From contig JAZULT010000024.1 in assembly GCA_045603225.1 (NCBI GenBank), positions 1-29,685 on the forward strand: a DNA stretch of 29,685 bases, given 5' to 3'. How positions within the stretch are numbered: position 1 is the first letter of the stretch; the number at the start of each line of letters is the position of its first letter. The notes under the pieces are model-generated. The model was not told where the DNA came from and ran no database searches. It saw only the letters and a list, made by a program, of their open reading frames with translations. The position numbers were made by a program, and so were the translations under genes. The DNA is from RGIG9115 sp045603225 (lineage in GTDB: Bacteria > Bacillota > Clostridia > UBA1381). This document shows, piece by piece, positions 16,004 to 24,247 of this stretch.

Positions 16004-19000
16004 ATGAAAAATAAATATTTGAAAGGGATTATATCTTTAATATCTTCTTTATGTATGATTACAGCTTTAATACCGGTAAGCGTGTCTGCCGCCGATTCAC
16101 CTGCATCGGGATGGACGGTACAGGCTTTAGGAGGATTTGAAGCTGACCTTGATATTGATGAATCGACCTCATATCATGGCTCGCAATCTGTAAAAATTCA
16201 TAGCGAGACTCCGGGAAAAGCTAATTGCTACATAACTTTTTCTACAACCGTTCCGGTAAAAAAAGGTCGCACATACAGATTTTCCTTTGCACGCAAAGGA
16301 GAAAAAATACTCGGAAGCTCTAACTATTGCATAGATTGGGGAAAACGTTATGTTTTTTCTGATATGCATGGACAAAGCTTTGACTGGATAACAAAATCTT
16401 TTCTTTGGACAAATACACAAGGAGACCGTAATGCAACAGTCAGAATCATTATTGACGGTCTTGCAGAAGGTATATGGCTGGATAATTTCGAATTTGTCGA
16501 ATGGGATGGAGAAATTATAGGAAAAAACCTTATTTCAAACCCGTCTTTTGAAAATGACAAGGCAACAATTTTTGCGTCGGCAGATGATTCAGCAGCATCT
16601 TCAACTACGACAAACGCGGTTGATGCGGTAGGTGCTGAGGCTGTATTTAATGCCCTGCAACGTGTGGGCACAACATTTGATATTGAAAAATACGAGGAGG
16701 CAATGAGCTTGTTCTCTGTTCTTCCTCTTTATAAAAAGAATAATATAGTAATAGATGGTGACGGCTCGGACTGGGCGGATATATATTCTGTTCATGTACC
16801 TGTAAAAAAGAGTCAGTACCAGATTTATAATAACGCTGCTGAGCTTAATCTTGAAATGGATTATAAAGCGGCTTATGACGATGAGAATTTTTATCTTTAT
16901 GTCGAAACACGTGACGATATATTTGCACCGAATGTAGCAAGCTCATATTGGGCGAACGACTCTTTGCAGGTGGCAATGAGTTCGATTTCTGAAAGCTTTG
17001 GTGATGAAGTCGGACTTCAGTATACTGAAGACGGCGGATATTACACTTCAAACAGCTGGCGTTTTGACGAAATCAAAAAGATGAAAATAAAAACGCTTTA
17101 TGATGGAACCAAGGCGGTTTATGAGGTAGCAATACCGTGGAGTGTTCACTTCGGGGAACGTCCTGAAGACAGCTTTGTTTTCTCAATTCTTGCAAATGAT
17201 AATGACGGAAATGGCAGAGAGTACGGTGTTGAATTGCGTCCCGGTATTGCTGAGGGCAAAACAAATACCCAGTTTATCAGCTATAGCCTGATGCAGGATG
17301 GCGAGGATTTTTATTCTACCATGGAGAAATCCGGTAATGCGTATTCTGTATTTGTAGTAAACACATCAGAAGAAACAAAAACATATAAAATCAGCTCGGA
17401 TGTTATAAGCATAAACGAAGAAATTACATTGGAACCAGGAAAGGGTGCAAGAGTGCAAAGTGAGCCCGTTTCGCTTAAAATGGGTAAAAATACAATTGTA
17501 ATAAGCGTATCGGACGGAAATGTAACAAGAAATCTTACAAAGATTGCTGATATTGCTCCGAATGACGAGCGTATGAATAGTATCTATACCTATTACGGAG
17601 AAAAGGTTAAAGAGCTTGAAAGACTGGTCAAAATCTGCCGTATGCTCGGTATTTCTACCGATTATGAGGAATCGAGAATATGGGTTATTAATCAGTTTAT
17701 TGATTATCTGGAAGAAGATTATGAATCGGAATATTTTTATCCGATAGCATTTGCTAATGAAAATCTTGAAGATATTTATCAGGAGACAAAAGCTAATCTT
17801 GAAGCATATATTGCTAAGGAAAAGACATCAAGGGAAGTGCCTGTATTCAAGACAGGAGAGATTGAAATTGATGGGGAAAGTATGATTGCGGACGTAAAGG
17901 TAGGAAACAGCTTTGAAAGACGTCCGACATATTTTATCGGCTACGGTCACTTCTTTGAAGTGCAGAGAGATTTCCCGGTGTTTGAGAATATTAATGCAAC
18001 TGCTCACGGAATTGAATTAGGTGCAAGCGGAACTGTTCCTTACTTTGCTGAGGAAGCGGAAAACCTCCTTTCCGGCTGGATAAATTACGGACTCAGTAGT
18101 CTTGAAACGTTAAAAACAGACCAGGTTGAAACTGAGGGTTCAAACGGGAAAGCATTCTATATCCATAACGAAACACCGTTAGGCCCGAATAAGTATGCCT
18201 ACTGGTATCAGCTGGTTGAGGGATTGAGAAGAGGAGAAACCTATGTTTTAAAATTCCGTGCCAAGGCTAAGGATGCAAAAAACTGCAATATTGCTATAAA
18301 TAATGTAGGAGGAACAAGGATTTCTCTTGACGGCACATATGACTGGAAGGATTTTGAATATGAAATTAAATTGGCAGATAATCAGACACGTCTGCCGGTA
18401 GGCTTTATGTGTGAAAACCTTACTGATGAGCTGTGGCTGGATGACATGAGTCTTACCAGAAAGGGTGAGGACAGAAATTTCCTTAAAAACGGCGGATTTG
18501 AATATGAATATAAGATTGTTGGTAAATATGCAATAGAAACTTCGCAAGTAAAACGTTTAGGCGAAATACTTGATGAACTTGCAAAGTATAATCAGACTTT
18601 GGATTTGCTTATCTCACCGCATTATTTCCCGACAAATCTTGTTGAGCCTGAAGCGAAGACAACTGCCGGTGGTTTCTTTAAGATGGATATTACACATCCG
18701 GGTGTCAGAGAAATTCTTAAGCTTCACATTACCGAGCTTATAGGACCTTATAAAGATCATCCGGCTTTGAAGACTATAGTTATGACTAATGAGCCGGCAT
18801 TGAATTCAATGACTGCAGGAGATGTATATCTGCCCGATTATAAGGAATGGCTCAGAAAGAAATATATCGGTGATATTGCAAGGCTGAATACAAATCATAA
18901 AACAAGCTATGCAAGCTTTGAAGAAGTTGTATGGCCGGAGGATTTTACCGAAGGGTATTATGATTATGTAAAGTTTAACAATGAAATATATAACGAATTT

Positions 19001-20191
19001 CATCAGTTCCTTGCCGACTGCGTAAAGGAAGTGGCACCTGATGTTCCGGTAACTGCAAAGCCGATGGATTATAATGCTTATTCCGAGGCAGGCTCAAAGA
19101 GAGGTTATCATTCTTACGGAACAGATATGACTCTGTTTAAAAACTGGATGGATGTAAACGGCTGCGATTCATGGGCATACTACAGCAGTACAACTAATAA
19201 TACAATGCAGACAAAAATGCAGTGGTATGATTTTATGCGCTCAGTCAAGAAGGCGCCAAGTGCAAACTCAGAAGACCATATTATAAGCGACGGAAATCTT
19301 GACTTTGTACCACAGCAAGCAAAATGGGTAGAAACCGACTTGTGGCAGGGAGCTCTTCACGGCAGAGTTATCACGAATATATGGTTGTGGGATTCAGACT
19401 ATGTAAACACACCGGCAGGTGGTTCAATCAGATTTCGTCCGGACTGTATCGTAGCGGCATCTGATGTGTCGATGGATCTTAACAGGCTGGCATATGAGGC
19501 AACAGCGATTCAAACAAAAAAATCCGATGCCGGAGTTCTTTATTCAATAGCTTCGAGAAACTATAACTATGCATGGATGAACGCAGTGCACAGGGCATGG
19601 GAAGCTTTGGCATATAACGGTATGAAGGTTGAGTATATAACCGAAGACCAGCTTGACAAGATGTTTGAGTTCCCGATGCTTATAGTTCCTCAGAACTATA
19701 ATGTTCCGGAAGAAACCGCAAAAAAGGTGCTTGAATATGCTAAAAACGGCGGTAAGGTTATTATGATTGGCGAGGATTGCTTAAAGCTTAACGAATATAA
19801 TCAACCAATAAGCTGTTATGAAGAAATAAAGGCACTTTCGCAGATTGTTCCTGTTGAGAATAATAACGAGCTTATGATTTCTCCAAGCCTCGATGAGCTT
19901 ACTAAGCTTGTAGGTGATGAGCTTGAAAAGCTCGGAAAAAAACGTGTTAAGCTGATTAATATCGAAACAAATAAAGAAGCTGAAAAGGTAGATTTCAGTT
20001 ATGTTGACTATAATGGAAAGCTACTTATAAACCTTTGTCAGTACGATTGGGGTAATGAAGGTGATTACCGGATTGAAGTTGACGGAAAGCCTGTTCTTAA
20101 AATAAAGGATTTGAGAGCGGCAGAGAATGTGGAAGGCGGAATTATTCATATTGAAGAATATAAACCACTGCTTTTGGAGCTTGAAGTTTAA
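16004..20191 (+). CDS. Secreted GH42-like clan GH-A glycoside hydrolase with CBM4/9-like and CBM9-like modules
   Basis: The start ATG follows TCGGAGG (15991-15997). The 1395-residue product has a signal peptide (1-28), a CBM4/9-like domain (~30-175), and a CBM9-like domain (~245-430; IVIDGDGSDWADI, YDDENFYLYVETRDD). A beta segment and helical linker precede a TIM-barrel from ~640. The barrel strand YFIGYGHFFEV and the continuation LLISPHYFP are separated by another CBM-like module (~685-835; YVLKFRAKAKD, LWLDDMSL). TNEP supplies the predicted acid/base Glu930 and NSEDH the predicted nucleophile Glu1090. A Rossmann-like domain (MLIVPQNY, GGKVIMIGED) and a short beta domain end the protein, as in GH42 enzymes. 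The substrate, possibly a beta-galactoside or similar, is unproven. It is a paralogue of the next gene, 19 bp downstream. Confidence 0.8.
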   Translation: MKNKYLKGIISLISSLCMITALIPVSVSAADSPASGWTVQALGGFEADLDIDESTSYHGSQSVKIHSETPGKANCYITFSTTVPVKKGRTYRFSFARKGEKILGSSNYCIDWGKRYVFSDMHGQSFDWITKSFLWTNTQGDRNATVRIIIDGLAEGIWLDNFEFVEWDGEIIGKNLISNPSFENDKATIFASADDSAASSTTTNAVDAVGAEAVFNALQRVGTTFDIEKYEEAMSLFSVLPLYKKNNIVIDGDGSDWADIYSVHVPVKKSQYQIYNNAAELNLEMDYKAAYDDENFYLYVETRDDIFAPNVASSYWANDSLQVAMSSISESFGDEVGLQYTEDGGYYTSNSWRFDEIKKMKIKTLYDGTKAVYEVAIPWSVHFGERPEDSFVFSILANDNDGNGREYGVELRPGIAEGKTNTQFISYSLMQDGEDFYSTMEKSGNAYSVFVVNTSEETKTYKISSDVISINEEITLEPGKGARVQSEPVSLKMGKNTIVISVSDGNVTRNLTKIADIAPNDERMNSIYTYYGEKVKELERLVKICRMLGISTDYEESRIWVINQFIDYLEEDYESEYFYPIAFANENLEDIYQETKANLEAYIAKEKTSREVPVFKTGEIEIDGESMIADVKVGNSFERRPTYFIGYGHFFEVQRDFPVFENINATAHGIELGASGTVPYFAEEAENLLSGWINYGLSSLETLKTDQVETEGSNGKAFYIHNETPLGPNKYAYWYQLVEGLRRGETYVLKFRAKAKDAKNCNIAINNVGGTRISLDGTYDWKDFEYEIKLADNQTRLPVGFMCENLTDELWLDDMSLTRKGEDRNFLKNGGFEYEYKIVGKYAIETSQVKRLGEILDELAKYNQTLDLLISPHYFPTNLVEPEAKTTAGGFFKMDITHPGVREILKLHITELIGPYKDHPALKTIVMTNEPALNSMTAGDVYLPDYKEWLRKKYIGDIARLNTNHKTSYASFEEVVWPEDFTEGYYDYVKFNNEIYNEFHQFLADCVKEVAPDVPVTAKPMDYNAYSEAGSKRGYHSYGTDMTLFKNWMDVNGCDSWAYYSSTTNNTMQTKMQWYDFMRSVKKAPSANSEDHIISDGNLDFVPQQAKWVETDLWQGALHGRVITNIWLWDSDYVNTPAGGSIRFRPDCIVAASDVSMDLNRLAYEATAIQTKKSDAGVLYSIASRNYNYAWMNAVHRAWEALAYNGMKVEYITEDQLDKMFEFPMLIVPQNYNVPEETAKKVLEYAKNGGKVIMIGEDCLKLNEYNQPISCYEEIKALSQIVPVENNNELMISPSLDELTKLVGDELEKLGKKRVKLINIETNKEAEKVDFSYVDYNGKLLINLCQYDWGNEGDYRIEVDGKPVLKIKDLRAAENVEGGIIHIEEYKPLLLELEV

Positions 20192-20210
20192 ATTCGTAAG
20201 GGGAAATTGT

Positions 20211-22949
20211 ATGAAAAAAATAATTATTACTGCATTAGTAGCAGTATTAAGCCTGAATATAACAGGAGCTGTTTGTGCAGAATATGACCGTTCAGATTTC
20301 GATGCGAAGTATGATGAACTGGATTTTTTAATAAAACAGTGCGAAAACAGCGGAATAAATGTTGATGCAGAGCGTGTTATGGCGACGACTGTAAAAAGAT
20401 TTACCGACAATATTGTATTTGATGCAATGCTTGACGAGAATCTGCGGAATGAAGGAACATCCCTGAAAGAAAAAACAAACAGAAGTATTTCATATCAGGA
20501 GAGCGCTTTAAACGGGCTTTATGAAAGAGCAAAGACTAATATGGAGGGGTATATTAAGGGAGAAAAGGCGTCAACGAGCGTCGATTCTTCGTATAATCCT
20601 ACACTTCTGAAAATCACAGGAGACGGAGTTTGTATTGAAAATGAGCCGTATTATTCCATGGGTTACGGACACTTTGACAGTGTGCTTAAAGATATCCCTG
20701 TAATGGAATCAATGGGAGCTGACCATGTTGCAATGGAAACAGGCCCGTACAATGTGCTTGAAGTGGTAAGTGAGGGGAATAAAACCTATACCAATTCCGG
20801 TTCAAAACGGGATAATACAGTAGCCTATATTCAGGATATCTTATCCCGAGCAGATGAATCCGGAATAGGAGTCAATCTTCTGCTTTCACCGCATTATGTT
20901 CCGGAATGGTTTTTGAAATGGTATCCTGAGCTTGAAAATGTTTCGGCTGGATGGTGTGGTTATAATATATTTGACGATAAGTCAAAACAGATGATATCTG
21001 ATTATCTCGCAGGAGTTCTTCCTGCCTTGAAAGAATTTACATCTCTTGAAAGTATAATTCTTACAAATGAACCGCATCTTAATACATATCATTATCCTGA
21101 TACTTTTAAAATTGATTTTAACCGATATCTTATGAATAAGTACGGTAAAATTTCACTTCTGAATGAAGCCTGGGGTACATCATATACAAGCTGGAGCAGT
21201 ATTAATATGCCGCAGTATGACACAAATACAGGTCTTCCTTTAACCTATGATGCACTTTTTTATGACTGGTATATATATAATGACGAAAAGTTTGCCCAGT
21301 GGCATGAGTGGATGGCGAGTGAAGTGAGGAAGCATCTTCCTGATGTGAAAATAAGTATAAAAACACTTGATTATCTGTGGTGTGATGATAACGTCGATGA
21401 ATACCGCTTGCGTGGCATTTCCGGAAATGATGTTGAGCGCTATGCAGAATTTTGCGATTTTGCAGGGGTTGATGCTCATGGCAATATTTCGGACTATAAT
21501 CAGATTATTTCCAAATATATGTATTATGATTTTGTAAGAAGTGTTACAGGTCAACCCATATATAACTCTGAAGACCATATGTTCTATGACAGTTATAAAA
21601 AATTCGGGGATAAGGAACCGGTTCAGGATGAGCACGTTAGTACAAGTATATGGCAGGGCGCAATCCACGGTATGGAAAAAACCACACTGTGGACATGGCA
21701 ACGACTTGATTATATTCCCAGTGGCGGGGAAACCTGGACGGATGCTGTTGACAGAGAACTGAAATCTATATATAATGCAACATTTCTGCACCGTCCCGAA
21801 GCAGCTGCCGCAGCAGGTATAACAGCAGTTGATTTAAGACGTCTTAACGATGAAGTGCGTACACTTGAACTGTCGGAGAATGATACAGCGATACTTTATT
21901 CGAAGAGTGCAAGAATTTATAATCTCGATTTTATAAAAACAATGCATTCTGCATATGAAACAATGCTTGCAACGGGATTCGGTGTTGATTTTGTTACCGA
22001 ATACAAGCCGGAGAGAATGCATGAATATAAAACACTTATTCTCACAGGTGTTGATAATATTGAAAGTAACACACTTAAAGAACTGAGTAAGTTCTCCGGA
22101 AATATTATCCTTATGAACAGCAGTATTTCGAATAATCAGTATAATCAGCCGGGAGACAGTGCGCTTATTTCCGATATTATGAACAGTAAAAAAACGCAGA
22201 TTATTACCGACAGTGCAGATGAATTTCATACAGCACTTGTAAATGCTGATGAACGTAAAGCTAAGGCTGAGCTTACAGATGCTGACGGAAACTTTGTAAA
22301 GGGTTTAGATTTCAAATGGGCAGAACTTTATGACGGTGCAACTCTTATAAATATATGTAATCTTTCAAATGCCGACATAAAAAATCTTACACTTCGTGTG
22401 AACGGAGAAGAAATTTCGGCTGAGGATCTGATTAACGGAACTGTAATTGAACCCGGTTTTACGGCAAAAAGATATGTTCCTGTTATGATATATATTCCGG
22501 GTAACGGAAGTCTGCTCAGAAATATAGCTGTTAAAAACGGAAAAACAATAACATGGAAAAGAGAAATTTTCCCGACTTATATCTATAACATCGATGATGG
22601 AATGGAAAACAAATACCTTGTAGGAATTGAGGACGGACGTTTCGAAGCGAAAAAAGAAGGAATATATTACCTTAGAAAAAGCGACAGTGGTACCGTTTAT
22701 CCGGGAAGGATAATAAGCCTGCAGACAGGGAATCTTTTTGAAGTTTCCGAGGCGGAAAACGGATTTGCTGTCAGAAATGTTTCAGGTAAGTATGCCGCCG
22801 GAATAGCGAAGATAAATTACAGTAATTCAGCATTCTCGTTTGTTGATTTATATCTTGAACCCGGTGAATCAAGATTTATAGAAACGGAAAATGTAAGCGG
22901 TTTAGTTGTATATAACAACTTATCAGATATGATTAAAGTCAGCAATTGA
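20211..22949 (+). CDS. Secreted GH42-like clan GH-A glycoside hydrolase, paralogue of the preceding enzyme
   Basis: ATG 20211 follows AAGGGGA (20198-20204) and gives MKKIIITALVAVLSLNITGAVCA, a signal peptide. Upstream in-frame codons lie inside the previous gene and are rejected. After a helical segment (~25-145) the barrel of this 912-residue protein starts at YYSMGYGHFDSV. TNEPHLNT gives predicted acid/base Glu287 and YNSEDH gives predicted nucleophile Glu454. A segment resembling the GH42 strand 'LNEAWGTSYTSW' is clear. Rossmann-like and beta domains follow (~590-912). It matches the preceding enzyme along most of its length but lacks all its CBMs. The two may work on the same polymer, one attached to it and one free. 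Family assignment is by motif reading and could turn out to be a sister family of GH42. Confidence 0.82.
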   Translation: MKKIIITALVAVLSLNITGAVCAEYDRSDFDAKYDELDFLIKQCENSGINVDAERVMATTVKRFTDNIVFDAMLDENLRNEGTSLKEKTNRSISYQESALNGLYERAKTNMEGYIKGEKASTSVDSSYNPTLLKITGDGVCIENEPYYSMGYGHFDSVLKDIPVMESMGADHVAMETGPYNVLEVVSEGNKTYTNSGSKRDNTVAYIQDILSRADESGIGVNLLLSPHYVPEWFLKWYPELENVSAGWCGYNIFDDKSKQMISDYLAGVLPALKEFTSLESIILTNEPHLNTYHYPDTFKIDFNRYLMNKYGKISLLNEAWGTSYTSWSSINMPQYDTNTGLPLTYDALFYDWYIYNDEKFAQWHEWMASEVRKHLPDVKISIKTLDYLWCDDNVDEYRLRGISGNDVERYAEFCDFAGVDAHGNISDYNQIISKYMYYDFVRSVTGQPIYNSEDHMFYDSYKKFGDKEPVQDEHVSTSIWQGAIHGMEKTTLWTWQRLDYIPSGGETWTDAVDRELKSIYNATFLHRPEAAAAAGITAVDLRRLNDEVRTLELSENDTAILYSKSARIYNLDFIKTMHSAYETMLATGFGVDFVTEYKPERMHEYKTLILTGVDNIESNTLKELSKFSGNIILMNSSISNNQYNQPGDSALISDIMNSKKTQIITDSADEFHTALVNADERKAKAELTDADGNFVKGLDFKWAELYDGATLINICNLSNADIKNLTLRVNGEEISAEDLINGTVIEPGFTAKRYVPVMIYIPGNGSLLRNIAVKNGKTITWKREIFPTYIYNIDDGMENKYLVGIEDGRFEAKKEGIYYLRKSDSGTVYPGRIISLQTGNLFEVSEAENGFAVRNVSGKYAAGIAKINYSNSAFSFVDLYLEPGESRFIETENVSGLVVYNNLSDMIKVSN

Positions 22950-22957
22950 GTTGTAAG

Positions 22958-23232
22958 GTAGCCTTAACGCTCAATACTAAAGGCGGTTTGAAAATATAAA
23001 TTCTCGCTCCCCCTGTGTTAAAATCCTCGCGAATACGAGAGAATTCCCTGCGTTTTTGCCTTGCCGGAACAAAATTTTATTATTTTTAAACTCTGCGACC
23101 TGAAACGGATGGAATTTCGGACATATTTTAGTGCGGAGGATGAAGGAATGCTTTCGCCTTTCAAAGACGACAAGCTGAAAGATGCGGAATTACGCTGTTT
23201 CAGGCGTCTTTAGTGTTGGTTGTTAAGGCTAC
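22958..23232. mobile_element. 275-bp terminal-inverted-repeat element (MITE-like), copy 1
   Basis: The left end GTAGCCTTAACGCTCAATAC (22958-22977) continues to 22981. It is complementary to the right end at 23209-23232 (TTTAGTGTTGG...TTAAGGCTAC), with about 19 of 24 positions pairing and weaker pairing continuing inward. No transposase ORF is inside. Positions 22958-23100 match 29542-29685 closely, including a conserved CTCG(N6)CGAG hairpin. It begins 8 bp after the stop of the glycosidase gene. I could not identify a clear target-site duplication. Confidence 0.8.
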
Positions 23233-23244
23233 TCTTGTTCGTAA

Positions 23245-23415
23245 GTGAAATATCAACTTCGTTGATGTGAAATAATTTTTATCGAAATTGTGAAATAGAA
23301 AACTATCGTTTTCTGTGAAATGAAATAAATCCACACGCCGTAAGGCGTATTTCACATTTCGAAGCAATTTTTCACGCCCGAAGGGTATTTCACAAATCCG
23401 CAGGATTTATTTCGT
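23245..23415. repeat. Fishbone hairpin array 1 (GTGAAAT arms)
   Basis: GTGAAAT occurs at 23245, 23267, 23290 and 23315. Its complement ATTTCAC occurs at 23349 and 23387, with degenerate copies near 23369 and 23409. Intervals are filled exactly by small palindromes: ATCAAC-TTC-GTTGAT, AATTT-TTATCG-AAATT, AGAAAAC-TATC-GTTTTCT, ACGCC-GTAA-GGCGT (at the apex), GCCC-GAA-GGGT and AAATCC-GCA-GGATTT. The whole block could fold as one stem with side arms. No ORF of interest is present. Confidence 0.8.
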
Positions 23416-23417
23416 TG

Positions 23418-23456
23418 AAAAGACGGTAGATTTTATATCAAAATCTACCGTCTTTT
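23418..23456 (-). terminator. Intrinsic terminator of tRNA-Leu
   Basis: A perfect 17-bp stem (AAAAGACGGTAGATTTT and its complement) surrounds a 5-nt loop and ends in TTTT on either strand. It starts directly after the CCA end of the minus-strand tRNA. It could also stop plus-strand transcription coming from the glycan cluster. Confidence 0.88.
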
Positions 23457-23457
23457 C

Positions 23458-23544
23458 TGGTGCGGATAACAGGACTTGAACCTGCATGAAATTGCTTTCA
23501 CATGGACCTGAACCATGCGCGTCTGCCAATTCCGCCATATCCGC
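23458..23544 (-). tRNA. tRNA-Leu (anticodon CAG)
   Basis: Read on the minus strand, the acceptor stem GCGGATA pairs with TATCCGC, followed by the discriminator A and an encoded CCA. The anticodon loop TTCAGGT sits in a CATGG/CCATG stem, giving anticodon CAG for CUG codons. The long variable arm TGAAA-GCAA-TTTCA marks a class II tRNA. The T arm GCAGG-TTCAAGT-CCTGT is normal. Length is 87 nt with CCA. Confidence 0.96.
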
Positions 23545-23624
23545 ATATTAAATTGAAAATTAGGAATAGAAAATTAGTACGTACATTGTGTTCAATTGTA
23601 CGATAAAAAACACCATACTTTAGT

Positions 23625-23653
23625 ATTATAGCATATAAATCAGAATTTGTCAA
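23625..23653 (-). promoter_or_regulatory. Sigma-A promoter of tRNA-Leu
   Basis: On the minus strand TTGACA (23653-23648) and TATAAT (23630-23625) are exactly 17 bp apart, a perfect consensus about 80 bp before the mature tRNA 5' end. Confidence 0.85.
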
Positions 23654-23694
23654 GGTTTTTTTGGAAAATGTTTTATTTTTTGAAATTTAAGCAT

Positions 23695-23717
23695 AAAAAA
23701 ACGAATTCACCAGAATT
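23695..23717 (-). terminator. Possible weak terminator after spoVG
   Basis: On the minus strand AATTC-TGGT-GAATT forms a 5-bp stem followed after CG by seven T residues (23701-23695). The stem is short and AT-rich, so efficiency is doubtful, and readthrough into the tRNA is possible. Confidence 0.4.
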
Positions 23718-23741
23718 GACAAATCCGCTCTTTTATATAAA

Positions 23742-24023
23742 TCATTCAACTTCAGCATTAGCTGCTGCTTCAACACTTTCCTGATATTTAGCAAGTATTG
23801 CGTCTTCCAATGATTTACGCATCTCTGAATTAATCGGATGAGCTATATCTTTAAACTCATTGTCGGGCGTTTTTCTGCTCGGCATAGCTGTGAACATCTT
23901 TTCCTGACCTTCAATAATCTTAATGTCATGTACTACAAATGCGTTGTCAAAAGTGACAGAAGCCACTGCTTTCATTTTACTTTCCGCATTAACCAGTTTT
24001 ACCTTGATATCTGTGATTTCCAA
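23742..24023 (-). CDS. spoVG: SpoVG, RNA-binding regulator of septation/sporulation
   Basis: The product is a 93-residue SpoVG. It has the family N-terminus (LEITDIKVKLVNAESKMKAVASVTFDNAFVVHDIKIIEG), the conserved FTAMPSRKTPDNEFKDIAHPIN core, and a variable acidic C-terminus. The start is TTG at 24023, eight nt behind GGGGAAGG. This gives the usual length, whereas an upstream ATG at 24071 would add 16 unrelated residues and ignore the ribosome-binding site. SpoVG is a small nucleic-acid-binding protein that affects asymmetric septation, capsule and other envelope genes in Firmicutes. Here it is divergent from murC rather than next to purR and glmU as in Bacillus. Confidence 0.95.
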   Translation of the reverse strand: MEITDIKVKLVNAESKMKAVASVTFDNAFVVHDIKIIEGQEKMFTAMPSRKTPDNEFKDIAHPINSEMRKSLEDAILAKYQESVEAAANAEVE

Positions 24024-24076
24024 GGTTATCCTTCCCCTTTCAAAATTCCTACATATGCATTTCCTACACACAAATA

Positions 24077-24105
24077 ATTTTACACAATTTCTTCTGATTT
24101 GTCAA
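24077..24105 (-). promoter_or_regulatory. Sigma-A promoter of spoVG
   Basis: On the minus strand TTGACA (24105-24100) and TAAAAT (24082-24077) are separated by 17 bp, about 55 nt before the TTG start. Confidence 0.78.
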
Positions 24106-24183
24106 CAGAATTATATATTTTTCACGGAATTGCACAAAACAAAGTGAAGTTTTTATGCAACATGTTAAATTTCGAAAATATAC

Positions 24184-24212
24184 TTTCCATAACATAAAAA
24201 AAGGTATATAAT
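24184..24212 (+). promoter_or_regulatory. Sigma-A promoter of murC-comF
   Basis: TTTCCA (24184-24189) and TATAAT (24207-24212) are 17 bp apart. The -10 is perfect and the -35 matches four of six positions. The leader to the murC start is about 30 nt. Confidence 0.65.
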
Positions 24213-24247
24213 AATAGATGACAAGATTTTATATTGAGAGGAAGGAA

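Noticed and set aside
16004..22949. Cellulosome components
   Set aside because: No dockerin or cohesin repeats are visible in any product. SLH and CBM modules alone do not make a cellulosome.
23245..23415. CRISPR array
   Set aside because: The constant unit is only 7 nt, it inverts halfway, the gaps are palindromes and not unique spacers, and no cas gene is near.
24028..24058. Sigma-H promoter for spoVG (AGGAAAT ... GAATT)
   Set aside because: The two boxes are only 10 bp apart, against about 14 in the Bacillus spoVG promoter. A good sigma-A promoter lies just upstream.
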